Shown here piece after piece: positions 25,819 through 33,731 of a stretch of 35,761 nt of DNA. Made by a program: the position numbers and the translations under genes. The notes below the pieces were generated by a model. The model did no database searches. It had not been told where the DNA came from and saw nothing but the letters and a program-made list of their open reading frames with translations. Every line of letters begins with the position of its first letter. Position 1 is the stretch's first letter. The stretch spans positions 1-35,761 of the forward strand of contig JBBQSF010000012.1 of NCBI GenBank assembly GCA_038214085.1. The letters run 5' to 3'. This DNA comes from JBBQSF01 sp038214085. Its GTDB lineage: Bacteria; Bacteroidota; Bacteroidia; Bacteroidales; CG2-30-32-10.

Positions 25819-26088
25819 ATGGCAAAAGAATCAATAAAAGCAAGAGAAGTTAAAAGACAAAAACTTGTAGATAAATTCGCTGCAAAAAGAGCAGAACTTA
25901 AAGCTTCTGGAGATTATGCAGCTTTACAACGTATTCCAAAAAATGCTTCTCCGGTTCGTCTACATAACAGATGTAAATTAACCGGAAGACCCAAAGGATA
26001 TATGAGACAATTCGGTATTTCGCGTATAAATTTTCGCGAAATGGCTCTTAACGGATTAATTCCTGGCGTTACAAAAGCCAGTTGGTAA
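25819..26088 (+). CDS. rpsN: 30S ribosomal protein S14 (uS14), zinc-free long form
   Basis: 89 residues: MAKESIKAREVKRQKLVDKF at the start and the conserved end GRPKGYMRQFGISRINFREMALNGLIPGVTKASW. The zinc-binding form of S14 is about 61 residues with a CxxC-x-CxxC ribbon; this one is the long form and has only one Cys (R-C-K), so it should not bind zinc. It is a 30S head protein close to S3 and S10. Eight bases after rplE. Confidence 0.97.
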   Translation: MAKESIKAREVKRQKLVDKFAAKRAELKASGDYAALQRIPKNASPVRLHNRCKLTGRPKGYMRQFGISRINFREMALNGLIPGVTKASW

Positions 26089-26122
26089 AAGAAAACTATT
26101 ATAAAATAATAAAAATACAAAA

Positions 26123-26521
26123 ATGAACACAGATCCCATTGCTGATTATCTAACCAGAGTAAGGAACGCCATTATGGCCAATCACCGGATTGTTGAAGTT
26201 CCTGCATCCAAGATTAAGAAGGAGATCACTAAAATATTGTTTGAAAAAGGCTATATTTTAAACTACAAATTCGAGGATGAAACAAAACCAGGTGTTATTA
26301 AAATTGCTTTAAAATACCATCCAGTGACTAAATTGTCTGCTATAACTACCCTTAAAAGAGTTAGTTCTCCAGGTTTACGCAGGTATACTGGTGCTGAGAA
26401 ACTTCCCCGCGTTATGAATGGGTTGGGTATAGCTATCATGTCAACATCTAGTGGCCTGATGACCGATAAGGAAGCTGCAAAGCTTAAAGTTGGTGGTGAA
26501 GTTATTTGTTTTGTAAGTTAA
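26123..26521 (+). CDS. rpsH: 30S ribosomal protein S8 (uS8)
   Basis: 132 residues. MNTDPIADYLTRVRNAIMANH at the start and the C-terminal SSPGLRRYTGAEKLPRVMNGLGIAIMSTSSGLMTDKEA region (parts of which line the rRNA-binding face) identify it. It organises the central domain of 16S rRNA and, in E. coli, represses the spc operon; no matching mRNA site was recognised here. 34 bases after rpsN. Confidence 0.98.
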   Translation: MNTDPIADYLTRVRNAIMANHRIVEVPASKIKKEITKILFEKGYILNYKFEDETKPGVIKIALKYHPVTKLSAITTLKRVSSPGLRRYTGAEKLPRVMNGLGIAIMSTSSGLMTDKEAAKLKVGGEVICFVS

Positions 26522-26539
26522 TATAAGGGAGGATAGAAA

Positions 26540-27097
26540 ATGTCACGTATAGGAAAATTACCCGTAAACTTACCAACAGGCGTTACTGTTACTGTTTCTG
26601 ATAAGAATTTAGTAACTGTAAAAGGCCCTAAAGGCGAACTAAAAAGAGCTGTAAATCCAGCAATTACTATAGAAGTTGGCGAAAAAACTCTTGAAGTAAA
26701 ACGTCATACCGAACAACAAAGTCATAGAGCACTTCATGGTTTATACCGTTCGTTGATTAATAATATGGTTATAGGTGTTTCTGATGGCTATAAAATTACT
26801 CAGGAACTTGTGGGCGTTGGTTATAAAGCTGTTGCTACAGGTCAGCTTTTAGAACTCACATTAGGATATTCTCACAATATTGTTTTTGAACTGCCAAAAG
26901 AAGTGATTGTTACTACTACTGCCGAAAGAGGTAAAAACCCTACTATTGTTCTTGAATCAAATGACAAAGAATTAATAGGCATGGTAGCTTCAAAAATTCG
27001 CTCGCTGAGAAAACCAGAACCCTACAAAGGTAAAGGTATCAAATTCTTAGGTGAAGAATTAAGAAGAAAAGCTGGAAAATCAGCTGCTGCTAAATAA
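26540..27097 (+). CDS. rplF: 50S ribosomal protein L6 (uL6)
   Basis: 185 residues, two similar domains as in all L6. MSRIGKLPVNLPTGVTVTV starts the family alignment; ELVGVGYKAVATGQLLELTLGYSH and the C-terminal IRSLRKPEPYKGKGIKF are hallmarks. It lies near the sarcin-ricin loop and the GTPase centre. AAGGGAGG at 26525-26532 is 7 bases before the ATG and is an excellent Shine-Dalgarno match, unlike its neighbours, which have A-rich starts. Confidence 0.98.
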   Translation: MSRIGKLPVNLPTGVTVTVSDKNLVTVKGPKGELKRAVNPAITIEVGEKTLEVKRHTEQQSHRALHGLYRSLINNMVIGVSDGYKITQELVGVGYKAVATGQLLELTLGYSHNIVFELPKEVIVTTTAERGKNPTIVLESNDKELIGMVASKIRSLRKPEPYKGKGIKFLGEELRRKAGKSAAAK

Positions 27098-27130
27098 TAC
27101 GAATTAATAACAATATAAAATCCAGGAAGA

Positions 27131-27487
27131 ATGGCTAACACCAAAGAATATAGAAGAAAACGGATCAAGATGAGGATTCGTAAAGTGGTTAAAGGAACCA
27201 CTGAATCACCTCGCCTTACTGTCTTCCGGAGCAATAAACAGATATATGCTCAGGTTATTGATGATGTTCAGGGAAAAACCCTTTGTTTTGCATCATCGCG
27301 CAACGCTGCTATTGCCAATCAAAAAGTAACAAAAATAGAACAAGCTAAATTAGTAGGTAAAGAACTTGCCGAAAGAGCTATTGAAGCTGGAATAAGTTCT
27401 GTTGTTTTCGACCGTAACGGTTATTTATATCATGGTAGAGTTAAATCTTTAGCCGAAGCTGCTAGAGAGGGTGGACTTAAATTTTAA
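27131..27487 (+). CDS. rplR: 50S ribosomal protein L18 (uL18)
   Basis: 118 residues. With L5 and L25 it binds 5S rRNA in the central protuberance. Segments RRIKMRIRKVVKGTTESPRL-like KMRIRKVVKGTTESPRLTVF, SNKQIYAQVIDDVQGKTL and VVFDRNGYLYHGRVKSLAEAA are diagnostic. 33 bases after rplF; a weak AGGA lies just before the ATG. Confidence 0.97.
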   Translation: MANTKEYRRKRIKMRIRKVVKGTTESPRLTVFRSNKQIYAQVIDDVQGKTLCFASSRNAAIANQKVTKIEQAKLVGKELAERAIEAGISSVVFDRNGYLYHGRVKSLAEAAREGGLKF

Positions 27488-27493
27488 TTTATT

Positions 27494-28012
27494 ATGTCAA
27501 ACGCAAACATAAAGAGAGTAAAATCTACAGAAATCGAATTTAAAGACAGGCTGGTCAGCATTCAGCGTGTAACAAAAGTAACCAAGGGAGGTAGAACTTT
27601 TAGCTTTTCAGCCATTGTGGTTGTCGGCAACGAAAATGGTGTTGTTGGTTACGGTCTTGGAAAAGCCAAGGAAGTTACCACTGCAATTGCCAAAGGTATT
27701 GACGATGCTAAAAAGAACCTTATTCGGGTTCCAATCATCAACGCTACCGTACCTCACGCTCAAGAAGGTAAATATAGCGGCGCACTTGTGTTTCTAAAAC
27801 CTGCTTCACAAGGTACTGGCGTAATTGCTGGCGGTGCAATGCGTGCTGTACTCGAAAGCGTTGGCGTTAAAGATGTTTTGGCTAAATCCAAAGGCTCTTC
27901 AAACCCTCATAGTGTTGTAAAAGCCACTATTGATGCACTTTTGCAAATGAAAGATCCTATTACAGTTGCTCAACTTCGTGGTATCAGCCTCAACAAAGTC
28001 TTTAACGGATAA
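27494..28012 (+). CDS. rpsE: 30S ribosomal protein S5 (uS5)
   Basis: 172 residues. The N-terminal double-stranded-RNA-binding-like domain has the segment VTKGGRTFSFSAIVVVGNEN and GVVGYGLGKAKEV, the loop linked to spectinomycin and accuracy phenotypes in E. coli. The C-terminal domain includes GTGVIAGGAMRAVLE and SSNPHSVVKATIDALLQM. It lines the mRNA entry channel with S3 and S4. Six bases after rplR. Confidence 0.98.
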   Translation: MSNANIKRVKSTEIEFKDRLVSIQRVTKVTKGGRTFSFSAIVVVGNENGVVGYGLGKAKEVTTAIAKGIDDAKKNLIRVPIINATVPHAQEGKYSGALVFLKPASQGTGVIAGGAMRAVLESVGVKDVLAKSKGSSNPHSVVKATIDALLQMKDPITVAQLRGISLNKVFNG

Positions 28013-28035
28013 TCATAACTGTTTAATACATTTTA

Positions 28036-28218
28036 ATGATGAATAAAGTAAGAATAAAACAAATAAAAAGTGCAATCGACCGCCCCGAACGTCAGAAAAG
28101 AACTTTAAAGGCGCTTGGAATAAGAAGACTGCATCAGGTTGTGGAAAAAGAAGCCACCCCCCAGATTTTAGGAATGATTGATAAAGTTAAGCATATGCTT
28201 ACAGTTGAAGAAATTTAG
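28036..28218 (+). CDS. rpmD: 50S ribosomal protein L30 (uL30)
   Basis: 60 residues: VRIKQIKSAIDRPERQKRTL and LGIRRLHQVVEKEATPQILGMI are characteristic of L30. Two ATG codons stand in a row (28036 and 28039); either may start translation and the difference is a single Met. A small 50S protein that many bacteria lack. Between rpsE (23 bases) and rplO (27 bases). Confidence 0.95.
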   Translation: MMNKVRIKQIKSAIDRPERQKRTLKALGIRRLHQVVEKEATPQILGMIDKVKHMLTVEEI

Positions 28219-28245
28219 TTTTATACTATAAAGATTAAAAATACT

Positions 28246-28713
28246 ATGGATTTAAGTAATTTAAAACCGGCAGAAGGTTCGGTTCACCAAGAAAAAAGAA
28301 TAGGTAGAGGACAAGGTTCTGGTAGAGGTGGTACTTCTACAAGAGGACATAAAGGTGCACAATCTCGTTCAGGGTATTCTTCCAAAGCTGGTTTTGAAGG
28401 AGGCCAGATGCCACTTTACCGAAGAGTTCCAAAATTTGGATTTAAAAACATTAACCGCGTAGAATTCCGTGGTGTTAATTTAGAAACAATTCAAAACTTG
28501 ATAGATGTAAAAAATATTACTGTAATTAACCCTCAGGTTCTTTATGATAATGGATTAACATCTAAGAAAGATTTGGTAAAAATCTTAGGAAAAGGTGAAA
28601 TAAAATCTAAAATAGAAATAACTGCACATGCCTTTTCGGCATCGGCTCAAAAAGCAATTGAAGCAATCGGTGGTACTGTAACTAAAATTTCTACCACAAT
28701 TAAAATTTCTTAA
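28246..28713 (+). CDS. rplO: 50S ribosomal protein L15 (uL15)
   Basis: 155 residues. The Gly/Arg-rich N-terminal extension that threads into 23S rRNA is clear (RIGRGQGSGRGGTSTRGHKG), followed by GFEGGQMPLYRRVPKFGF. The C-terminal globular domain has KIEITAHAFSASAQKAIEAIGG. A late assembly protein. It ends three bases before the secY ATG, the standard order. Confidence 0.98.
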   Translation: MDLSNLKPAEGSVHQEKRIGRGQGSGRGGTSTRGHKGAQSRSGYSSKAGFEGGQMPLYRRVPKFGFKNINRVEFRGVNLETIQNLIDVKNITVINPQVLYDNGLTSKKDLVKILGKGEIKSKIEITAHAFSASAQKAIEAIGGTVTKISTTIKIS

Positions 28714-28716
28714 TAA

Positions 28717-30078
28717 ATGAAAAGATTTATTCAGACCATACGGAATATATATAAAATTGAGGACCTTAGAAAGCGTATCCTTTTTACACTCGGCATTATA
28801 GTGATATACCGTATTGGAGCATACGTTGTTTTGCCTGGAATTGATCCTACTCAATTATCTGGTTTACAATCTCAAACCAAGGATGGTATTCTGGGCTTAT
28901 TAAATATGTTCTCAGGAGGCGCATTCTCTAATGCATCTATTTTTGCTCTTGGAATTATGCCTTATATCTCTGCTTCAATTGTAGTTCAATTGTTAGGCAT
29001 GGCTATTCCATACTTCCAGAAACTTCAGAAAGAAGGAGAAAGCGGTCGCAAGAAAATGAATCAGATTACACGTTATTTAACCGTGTTAATTACTGCTGGT
29101 CAGGCTCCTGCTTATCTTTCAAATCTTATTTCTCAATTGCCCAACGAAGCAATTTCTCCTTTTGATCCTGGTATCGCATCTCCATCAACATTTTTCTGGT
29201 TTTCTTCAGTAGTAATTTTGGTAGCCGGAACCATGTTTGTTATGTGGCTTGGTGAAAAAATAACAGATAAAGGTATTGGCAATGGTATTTCACTGATTAT
29301 TATGATTGGTATTATTGCTCGTTTACCATTTGCTTTGTTTTCAGAATTCTTTTCAAGAATGGAAGAACAGGGAGGAGGCCTGGTTGTATTCCTGGTCGAA
29401 TTGGTAGTGCTGATTGCTGTAATAGTTATCTCAATACTGCTGGTTCAGGGTACTCGAAAAATTCCGGTTCAGTTTGCAAAAAGAATCGTAGGAAACAAAC
29501 AGTATGGTGGAGTTCGCCAGTACATTCCTTTAAAAGTTAATGCTGCTGGTGTTATGCCTATCATTTTTGCTCAGGCTATCATGTTTCTTCCAATGACATT
29601 GGTTGGATTTACAAACAGTGAATCTTTATCTGGAATTGCCAGAGCATTTACAAATTACAACGGATTTTGGTACAACTTTGTGTTTGCATTGTTGATTGTG
29701 GTGTTTACTTACTTTTATACTGCCATTACCATTAACCCAAATCAAATGGCAGAAGATATGAAAAAGAATGGCGGATTCATTCCCGGAGTAAAACCCGGTA
29801 AAAAAACTGCTGAATTTATTGATAGTATTATGTCACGGATTACTTTCCCTGGATCGCTTTTCCTCGCATTTGTTGCAATTATGCCATCACTGGTTCGATT
29901 GCTCGGCGTAAATAGCCAGTTTGCTCAGTTCTATGGAGGAACATCATTGCTCATTTTAGTTGGTGTTGTTTTGGATACGCTGCAGCAAATTGAAAGCCAT
30001 TTATTAATGCGTCATTATGATGGATTAATGAAATCGGGAAGAATAAAGGGTCGTGCGAACATGAATATGGCCAGTTAA
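28717..30078 (+). CDS. secY: Preprotein translocase subunit SecY
   Basis: 453 residues. The channel-forming subunit of the Sec translocon in the inner membrane. About ten hydrophobic helices are visible, beginning with FTLGIIVIYRIGAYVVLPGI. Family signatures include FALGIMPYISASIVVQLL (plug/TM2 region), GIGNGISLIIMIGIIARLP and VKPGKKTAEFIDSIMSRITFPGS in the cytosolic loops. SecE and SecG are not in the window. Three bases after rplO and 20 bases before map; adk, present between them in many Firmicutes, is absent. Confidence 0.98.
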   Translation: MKRFIQTIRNIYKIEDLRKRILFTLGIIVIYRIGAYVVLPGIDPTQLSGLQSQTKDGILGLLNMFSGGAFSNASIFALGIMPYISASIVVQLLGMAIPYFQKLQKEGESGRKKMNQITRYLTVLITAGQAPAYLSNLISQLPNEAISPFDPGIASPSTFFWFSSVVILVAGTMFVMWLGEKITDKGIGNGISLIIMIGIIARLPFALFSEFFSRMEEQGGGLVVFLVELVVLIAVIVISILLVQGTRKIPVQFAKRIVGNKQYGGVRQYIPLKVNAAGVMPIIFAQAIMFLPMTLVGFTNSESLSGIARAFTNYNGFWYNFVFALLIVVFTYFYTAITINPNQMAEDMKKNGGFIPGVKPGKKTAEFIDSIMSRITFPGSLFLAFVAIMPSLVRLLGVNSQFAQFYGGTSLLILVGVVLDTLQQIESHLLMRHYDGLMKSGRIKGRANMNMAS

Positions 30079-30098
30079 ATAATTAGAGAATTATTTGA

Positions 30099-30875
30099 AT
30101 GATCAGCATTAAAACTAACGACGAAATAGAGTTAATAAGAGAAAGTTCTTTACTTGTTGGAAAAACCTTAGCTGAAGTTGCTAAGCATATTAAACCGGGT
30201 GTGAGTACTCATGATTTGGATAAAATTGCCGAAGAATTTATTCGCGATAACAATGCCAAACCAGCCTTTAAAGGGTATCACGGATTTCCTGCCACACTTT
30301 GCGTTTCTATAAATGATACTGTTGTTCATGGAATTCCAGGTACTACAGTTCTTAGAGACGGAGATATTGTTTCGGTGGATTGTGGAACATATAAAAACGG
30401 TTATTTTGGCGACTCTGCTTATACTTTTACTGTTGGAGAAGTTGACCCTTTGATAATTAAATTGCTTGAAATTACAAAGCAGTCTCTTTATTTGGGAATT
30501 GAAAATGCAGTTAATGGTAAAAGAATAGGCGATATTGGAAATGCAGTTCAGAGTCATGTGGAATCATTTGGTTATTCTGTTGTGCGCGATTTGGTAGGGC
30601 ATGGAATAGGAAAAAACCTTCACGAAAAACCAGAAGTTCCGAATTATGGTAAACGTGGAGCAGGAGTGAAGCTCACCGAAGGAATGGTAATCGCAATTGA
30701 ACCAATGATCAATTTAGGTAAGCATAATGTATATCAGGAAAAAGACGGATGGACAATCAGAACTAATGACAAAAAACCATCAGCACATTTTGAACATACA
30801 GTTGCAGTTGGAAAAGCTAAGGCGGAAATTCTCTCGTCGTTTAAATTTATTGAAGAGATATTAGGTATTAATTAA
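30099..30875 (+). CDS. map: Type I methionine aminopeptidase
   Basis: 258 residues. It removes the initiator Met from nascent proteins. All five metal ligands are present: D94 (VSVDCG), D105 (FGDSAY), H168 (LVGHGIG), E201 (AIEPM) and E232 (HFEHT). H77 in VVHGIPG matches the E. coli substrate-contacting His79, with a constant shift of two to three residues. No N-terminal zinc-finger extension is present. It lies between secY and infA, the usual place. Confidence 0.98.
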   Translation: MISIKTNDEIELIRESSLLVGKTLAEVAKHIKPGVSTHDLDKIAEEFIRDNNAKPAFKGYHGFPATLCVSINDTVVHGIPGTTVLRDGDIVSVDCGTYKNGYFGDSAYTFTVGEVDPLIIKLLEITKQSLYLGIENAVNGKRIGDIGNAVQSHVESFGYSVVRDLVGHGIGKNLHEKPEVPNYGKRGAGVKLTEGMVIAIEPMINLGKHNVYQEKDGWTIRTNDKKPSAHFEHTVAVGKAKAEILSSFKFIEEILGIN

Positions 30876-30883
30876 AAAAAATT

Positions 30884-31102
30884 ATGGCGAAACAGGAATC
30901 AATTCAACAGGATGGCACAGTGCTGGAATCACTGGGAAATGCTATGTTTAGAGTTGAATTGGAAAACGGACATGTGATTATTGCGCATATTTCCGGAAAA
31001 ATGAGAATGCATTATATTAAAATTCTCCCCGGTGATAAAGTGAAAATTGAAATGTCGCTGTATGATTTAACAAAAGGAAGAATAACATTCAGATACAAAT
31101 AA
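30884..31102 (+). CDS. infA: Translation initiation factor IF-1
   Basis: 72 residues, one S1/OB domain: GTVLESLGNAMFRVELENGH, HISGKMRMHYIKILPGDKV and the end YDLTKGRITFRYK are invariant-type IF-1 sequence. It binds the 30S A site during initiation. Eight bases after map and 11 bases before rpmJ. Confidence 0.98.
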   Translation: MAKQESIQQDGTVLESLGNAMFRVELENGHVIIAHISGKMRMHYIKILPGDKVKIEMSLYDLTKGRITFRYK

Positions 31103-31113
31103 TACTATAAGTA

Positions 31114-31230
31114 ATGAAAGTAAAAGCATCAGTTAAAAAAAGAACTCCCGAATGCAAGATAGTTCGCAGAAAGGGAAGAATTTATGTAATTAACAAAAAA
31201 AACCCCAAGTACAAACAACGTCAGGGTTAA
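31114..31230 (+). CDS. rpmJ: 50S ribosomal protein L36 (bL36), zinc-free form
   Basis: A 38-residue gene: ATG at 31114, TAA at 31228-31230. The protein opens MKVKASVKKRTPECKIVRRK and ends KNPKYKQRQG, which is L36. The usual zinc set is three Cys and one His (positions 11, 14, 27, 32). Here only C14 remains; the others are Thr, Asn and Tyr, so zinc binding is lost. It occupies the normal place between infA and rpsM. Confidence 0.96.
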   Translation: MKVKASVKKRTPECKIVRRKGRIYVINKKNPKYKQRQG

Positions 31231-31266
31231 TTCAGTAAAAAATTAATAATTAATTAAGCTATATAT

Positions 31267-31647
31267 ATGGCACGTATTGCAGGTATCGACTTACCCAAGA
31301 ATAAAAGAGGTGAAATTGGCTTGACCTATATTTATGGATTAGGCAGAAGCACGGCACGAAAAATTTTAGCACAAGCTGGAATTGATTTTGATAAAAAAGT
31401 TCAGGATTGGGACGACGACGATCAGTCGAAAATCAGAACACTTATCAATGATAATTTTAAAGTGGAAGGTGCGCTTCGTTCAGAAACACAGTTAAATATT
31501 AAACGTTTGATGGATATCGGTTGTTACCGTGGAATCCGTCACCGTAACGGTTTACCTTGCAGAGGACAAAGTACAAAAAATAATGCACGTACCCGTAAGG
31601 GAAGAAAGAAAACTGTTGCTAACAAAAAGAAAGCACCTAAAGGTTAA
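31267..31647 (+). CDS. rpsM: 30S ribosomal protein S13 (uS13)
   Basis: 126 residues. MARIAGIDLPKNKRGEIGLT, then YIYGLGRSTARKIL with its helix-hairpin-helix, and the C-terminal RGIRHRNGLPCRGQSTKNNARTRKG are classical. It forms intersubunit bridges with L5 and the 23S rRNA. A Lys-rich tail reaches towards the P site. 36 bases after rpmJ. Confidence 0.98.
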   Translation: MARIAGIDLPKNKRGEIGLTYIYGLGRSTARKILAQAGIDFDKKVQDWDDDDQSKIRTLINDNFKVEGALRSETQLNIKRLMDIGCYRGIRHRNGLPCRGQSTKNNARTRKGRKKTVANKKKAPKG

Positions 31648-31680
31648 TCGTTAAAAATAAATAGAGAAACAATACATCCT

Positions 31681-32070
31681 ATGGCAAAAACATCAAAAGT
31701 TTCTAAAAAGAAAGTCGTTAAGGTAGAAGCGATCGGTCAGGCGCATATCTTTGCTTCTTTTAACAATATTATTATCTCCCTCACCAACAATACTGGACAG
31801 GTTATCTCTTGGTCGTCTGCCGGAAAAATGGGATTCAGAGGCTCAAAGAAAAACACTCCTTATGCTGCTCAAGTAGCTGCTCAGGATTGTTCTAAAGTGG
31901 CTTACGATGCCGGACTTCGCAAAGTAAAGGTTTACGTTAAAGGTCCAGGTGCAGGAAGAGAATCAGCAATCAGAACAATTCATGGTGCAGGTATCGAAGT
32001 AACAGATATTTTCGACACTACTCCATTGCCTCACAATGGTTGCAGACCTCCAAAAAGAAGAAGAGTTTAA
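31681..32070 (+). CDS. rpsK: 30S ribosomal protein S11 (uS11)
   Basis: 129 residues. AHIFASFNNIIISLTNNTGQV, SWSSAGKMGFRGSKKNTPYAA and the conserved C-terminus GCRPPKRRRV identify it. It forms part of the platform near the mRNA exit. Gaps of 33 and 30 bases to rpsM and rpsD. The HNG in the C-terminal segment matches the known isoaspartate site in E. coli S11. Confidence 0.98.
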   Translation: MAKTSKVSKKKVVKVEAIGQAHIFASFNNIIISLTNNTGQVISWSSAGKMGFRGSKKNTPYAAQVAAQDCSKVAYDAGLRKVKVYVKGPGAGRESAIRTIHGAGIEVTDIFDTTPLPHNGCRPPKRRRV

Positions 32071-32100
32071 CAGATTAATTAATTAAGAAAATTATTCACA

Positions 32101-32703
32101 ATGGCAAGATATACCGGCCCAAAAACCAGAATAGCAAGAAGATTCAAAGATCCTATTTATGGACCTGACAAATATTTCGAGAAGAAAAATTATGCTCCAG
32201 GAATGCACGGCCCTTCTAAAAGAAAAAGAAAACAATCTGAATACGGCATTCAGTTAATGGAAAAACAAAAAGCCAAATACACTTATGGTATTTTGGAAAA
32301 ACAATTCGCTAATCTTTTTGAATTGGCAAGTTCTAAAAAAGGTGTTACTGGTGAAGTTTTGTTACAACTTATTGAATCTCGTTTGGATAATGTAGTTTAT
32401 CGCCTTGGAATTGCTCCAACTCGCGATGCTGCTCGTCAATTGGTTTCTCATCGTCACATAATCCTTAACGGCAGAGTAAACAATATCCCTTCAGCGTTAG
32501 TTAAAGCTGGTGATACTATCGGCGTTCGTGAAAAATCTAAATCTCTCGAAATTATTTCTAATGCTGTTACTTCAAGAACTACTTACGCATGGCTCGAATG
32601 GGACGAAAGCAATCTGAGTGGAAGATTTATGGGCTATCCTCAAAGGGATCAGATTCCTGAAAACATAAAAGAACAGCTTATCGTTGAATTGTATTCTAAG
32701 TAA
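32101..32703 (+). CDS. rpsD: 30S ribosomal protein S4 (uS4), zinc-free form
   Basis: 200 residues. The N-terminus MARYTGPKTRIARRFKDPIY lacks the CxxC-x-CxxC zinc knuckle found in many S4 proteins, so this is the zinc-free form. The S4 RNA-binding domain has RLDNVVYRLGIAPTRDAARQ and LVSHRHIILNGRVNNIPS. It starts assembly of the 30S body and with S5 lines the mRNA entrance. An 11-bp tandem duplication covers its stop codon and the bases after it. Confidence 0.98.
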   Translation: MARYTGPKTRIARRFKDPIYGPDKYFEKKNYAPGMHGPSKRKRKQSEYGIQLMEKQKAKYTYGILEKQFANLFELASSKKGVTGEVLLQLIESRLDNVVYRLGIAPTRDAARQLVSHRHIILNGRVNNIPSALVKAGDTIGVREKSKSLEIISNAVTSRTTYAWLEWDESNLSGRFMGYPQRDQIPENIKEQLIVELYSK

Positions 32704-32733
32704 ACATTAAGTAAACATTAATACAAAATATAA

Positions 32734-33726
32734 ATGGCCATATTAGCATTTCAAAAGCCCGATAAAGTAATCATGCTTGAATCTGATGGATTTAAAGCAC
32801 AATTTGAATTCCGCCCCCTCGAACCTGGTTACGGTATTACTATCGGAAATGCCCTCAGGAGAATTTTGCTTTCATCACTTGAAGGTTTTGCCATCACCGG
32901 AATTAAAATTGAAGGTGTTGATCATGAATTTTCAACCATCAAAGGTGTGGTTGAAGATGTTACTGACATGATTCTGAATATTAAGCAAATTCGCTTTAAA
33001 CGTCAGATCGAGTCAGTAAATAATGAAAAAGTTGTTGTTAAAATTGCAGGGCAAAATGCTTTTACTGCAGGCGATATCAATAAGTTTATGTCAGGTTTTC
33101 AGGTACTTAACCCCGAACTGGTTATTTGCCACATGGATCCTTCCGTGAAACTTACTATTGAATTAAATATAGATAAAGGCCGTGGCTACATTGCTGCCGA
33201 AGATAATAAAGTTGCGAATGCTCCTTTGGGTACTATCGCTATTGATTCTATTCATACGCCTATTAAAAATGTAAAATTCAGCATCGAAAATTATCGCGTT
33301 GAACAGAAAACTGACTATGAAAAACTCATCATTGAACTCGTTACTGATGGATCAATTAACCCAAAAGATGCACTGAAAGAAGCTGCTAAAATATTGATTC
33401 ACCATTTTATGCTTTTCAGTGACGAAAAAATCACCCTCGATACCGAAGAAAAAGCAGCAAGTGAAGAATTTGATGAAACATCGCTTCATATGCGTCAGCT
33501 ATTGAAAACCAAACTCGTTGATATGGATCTTTCGGTACGTGCTTTAAACTGCCTGAAAGCTGCAGATGTTGAAACTCTTGCCGATCTTGTATCTTTCAAC
33601 AAAAACGATTTATTGAAATTTAGAAACTTTGGAAAAAAATCTCTTTCTGAATTGGAAGAACTCGTGAAATCGAAAAGCCTTCACTTCGGAATGAACCTTG
33701 CAAAATACAAATTAGATAAGGAATAA
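32734..33726 (+). CDS. rpoA: DNA-directed RNA polymerase alpha subunit
   Basis: 330 residues. The N-terminal dimerisation domain (about 1-235) has FRPLEPGYGITIGNALRRILLSS and the C-terminal helix-hairpin-helix domain (about 255-325) has DLSVRALNCLKAADVETLADLV and LRFRNFGKKSLSELEE-like KFRNFGKKSLSELEELV. The Arg and Asn that contact UP elements and activators in E. coli (R265, N268) are conserved in LSVRALNCLK. It scaffolds assembly of the core enzyme. 30 bases after rpsD and 5 before rplQ. Confidence 0.98.
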   Translation: MAILAFQKPDKVIMLESDGFKAQFEFRPLEPGYGITIGNALRRILLSSLEGFAITGIKIEGVDHEFSTIKGVVEDVTDMILNIKQIRFKRQIESVNNEKVVVKIAGQNAFTAGDINKFMSGFQVLNPELVICHMDPSVKLTIELNIDKGRGYIAAEDNKVANAPLGTIAIDSIHTPIKNVKFSIENYRVEQKTDYEKLIIELVTDGSINPKDALKEAAKILIHHFMLFSDEKITLDTEEKAASEEFDETSLHMRQLLKTKLVDMDLSVRALNCLKAADVETLADLVSFNKNDLLKFRNFGKKSLSELEELVKSKSLHFGMNLAKYKLDKE

Positions 33727-33731
33727 CAGAA

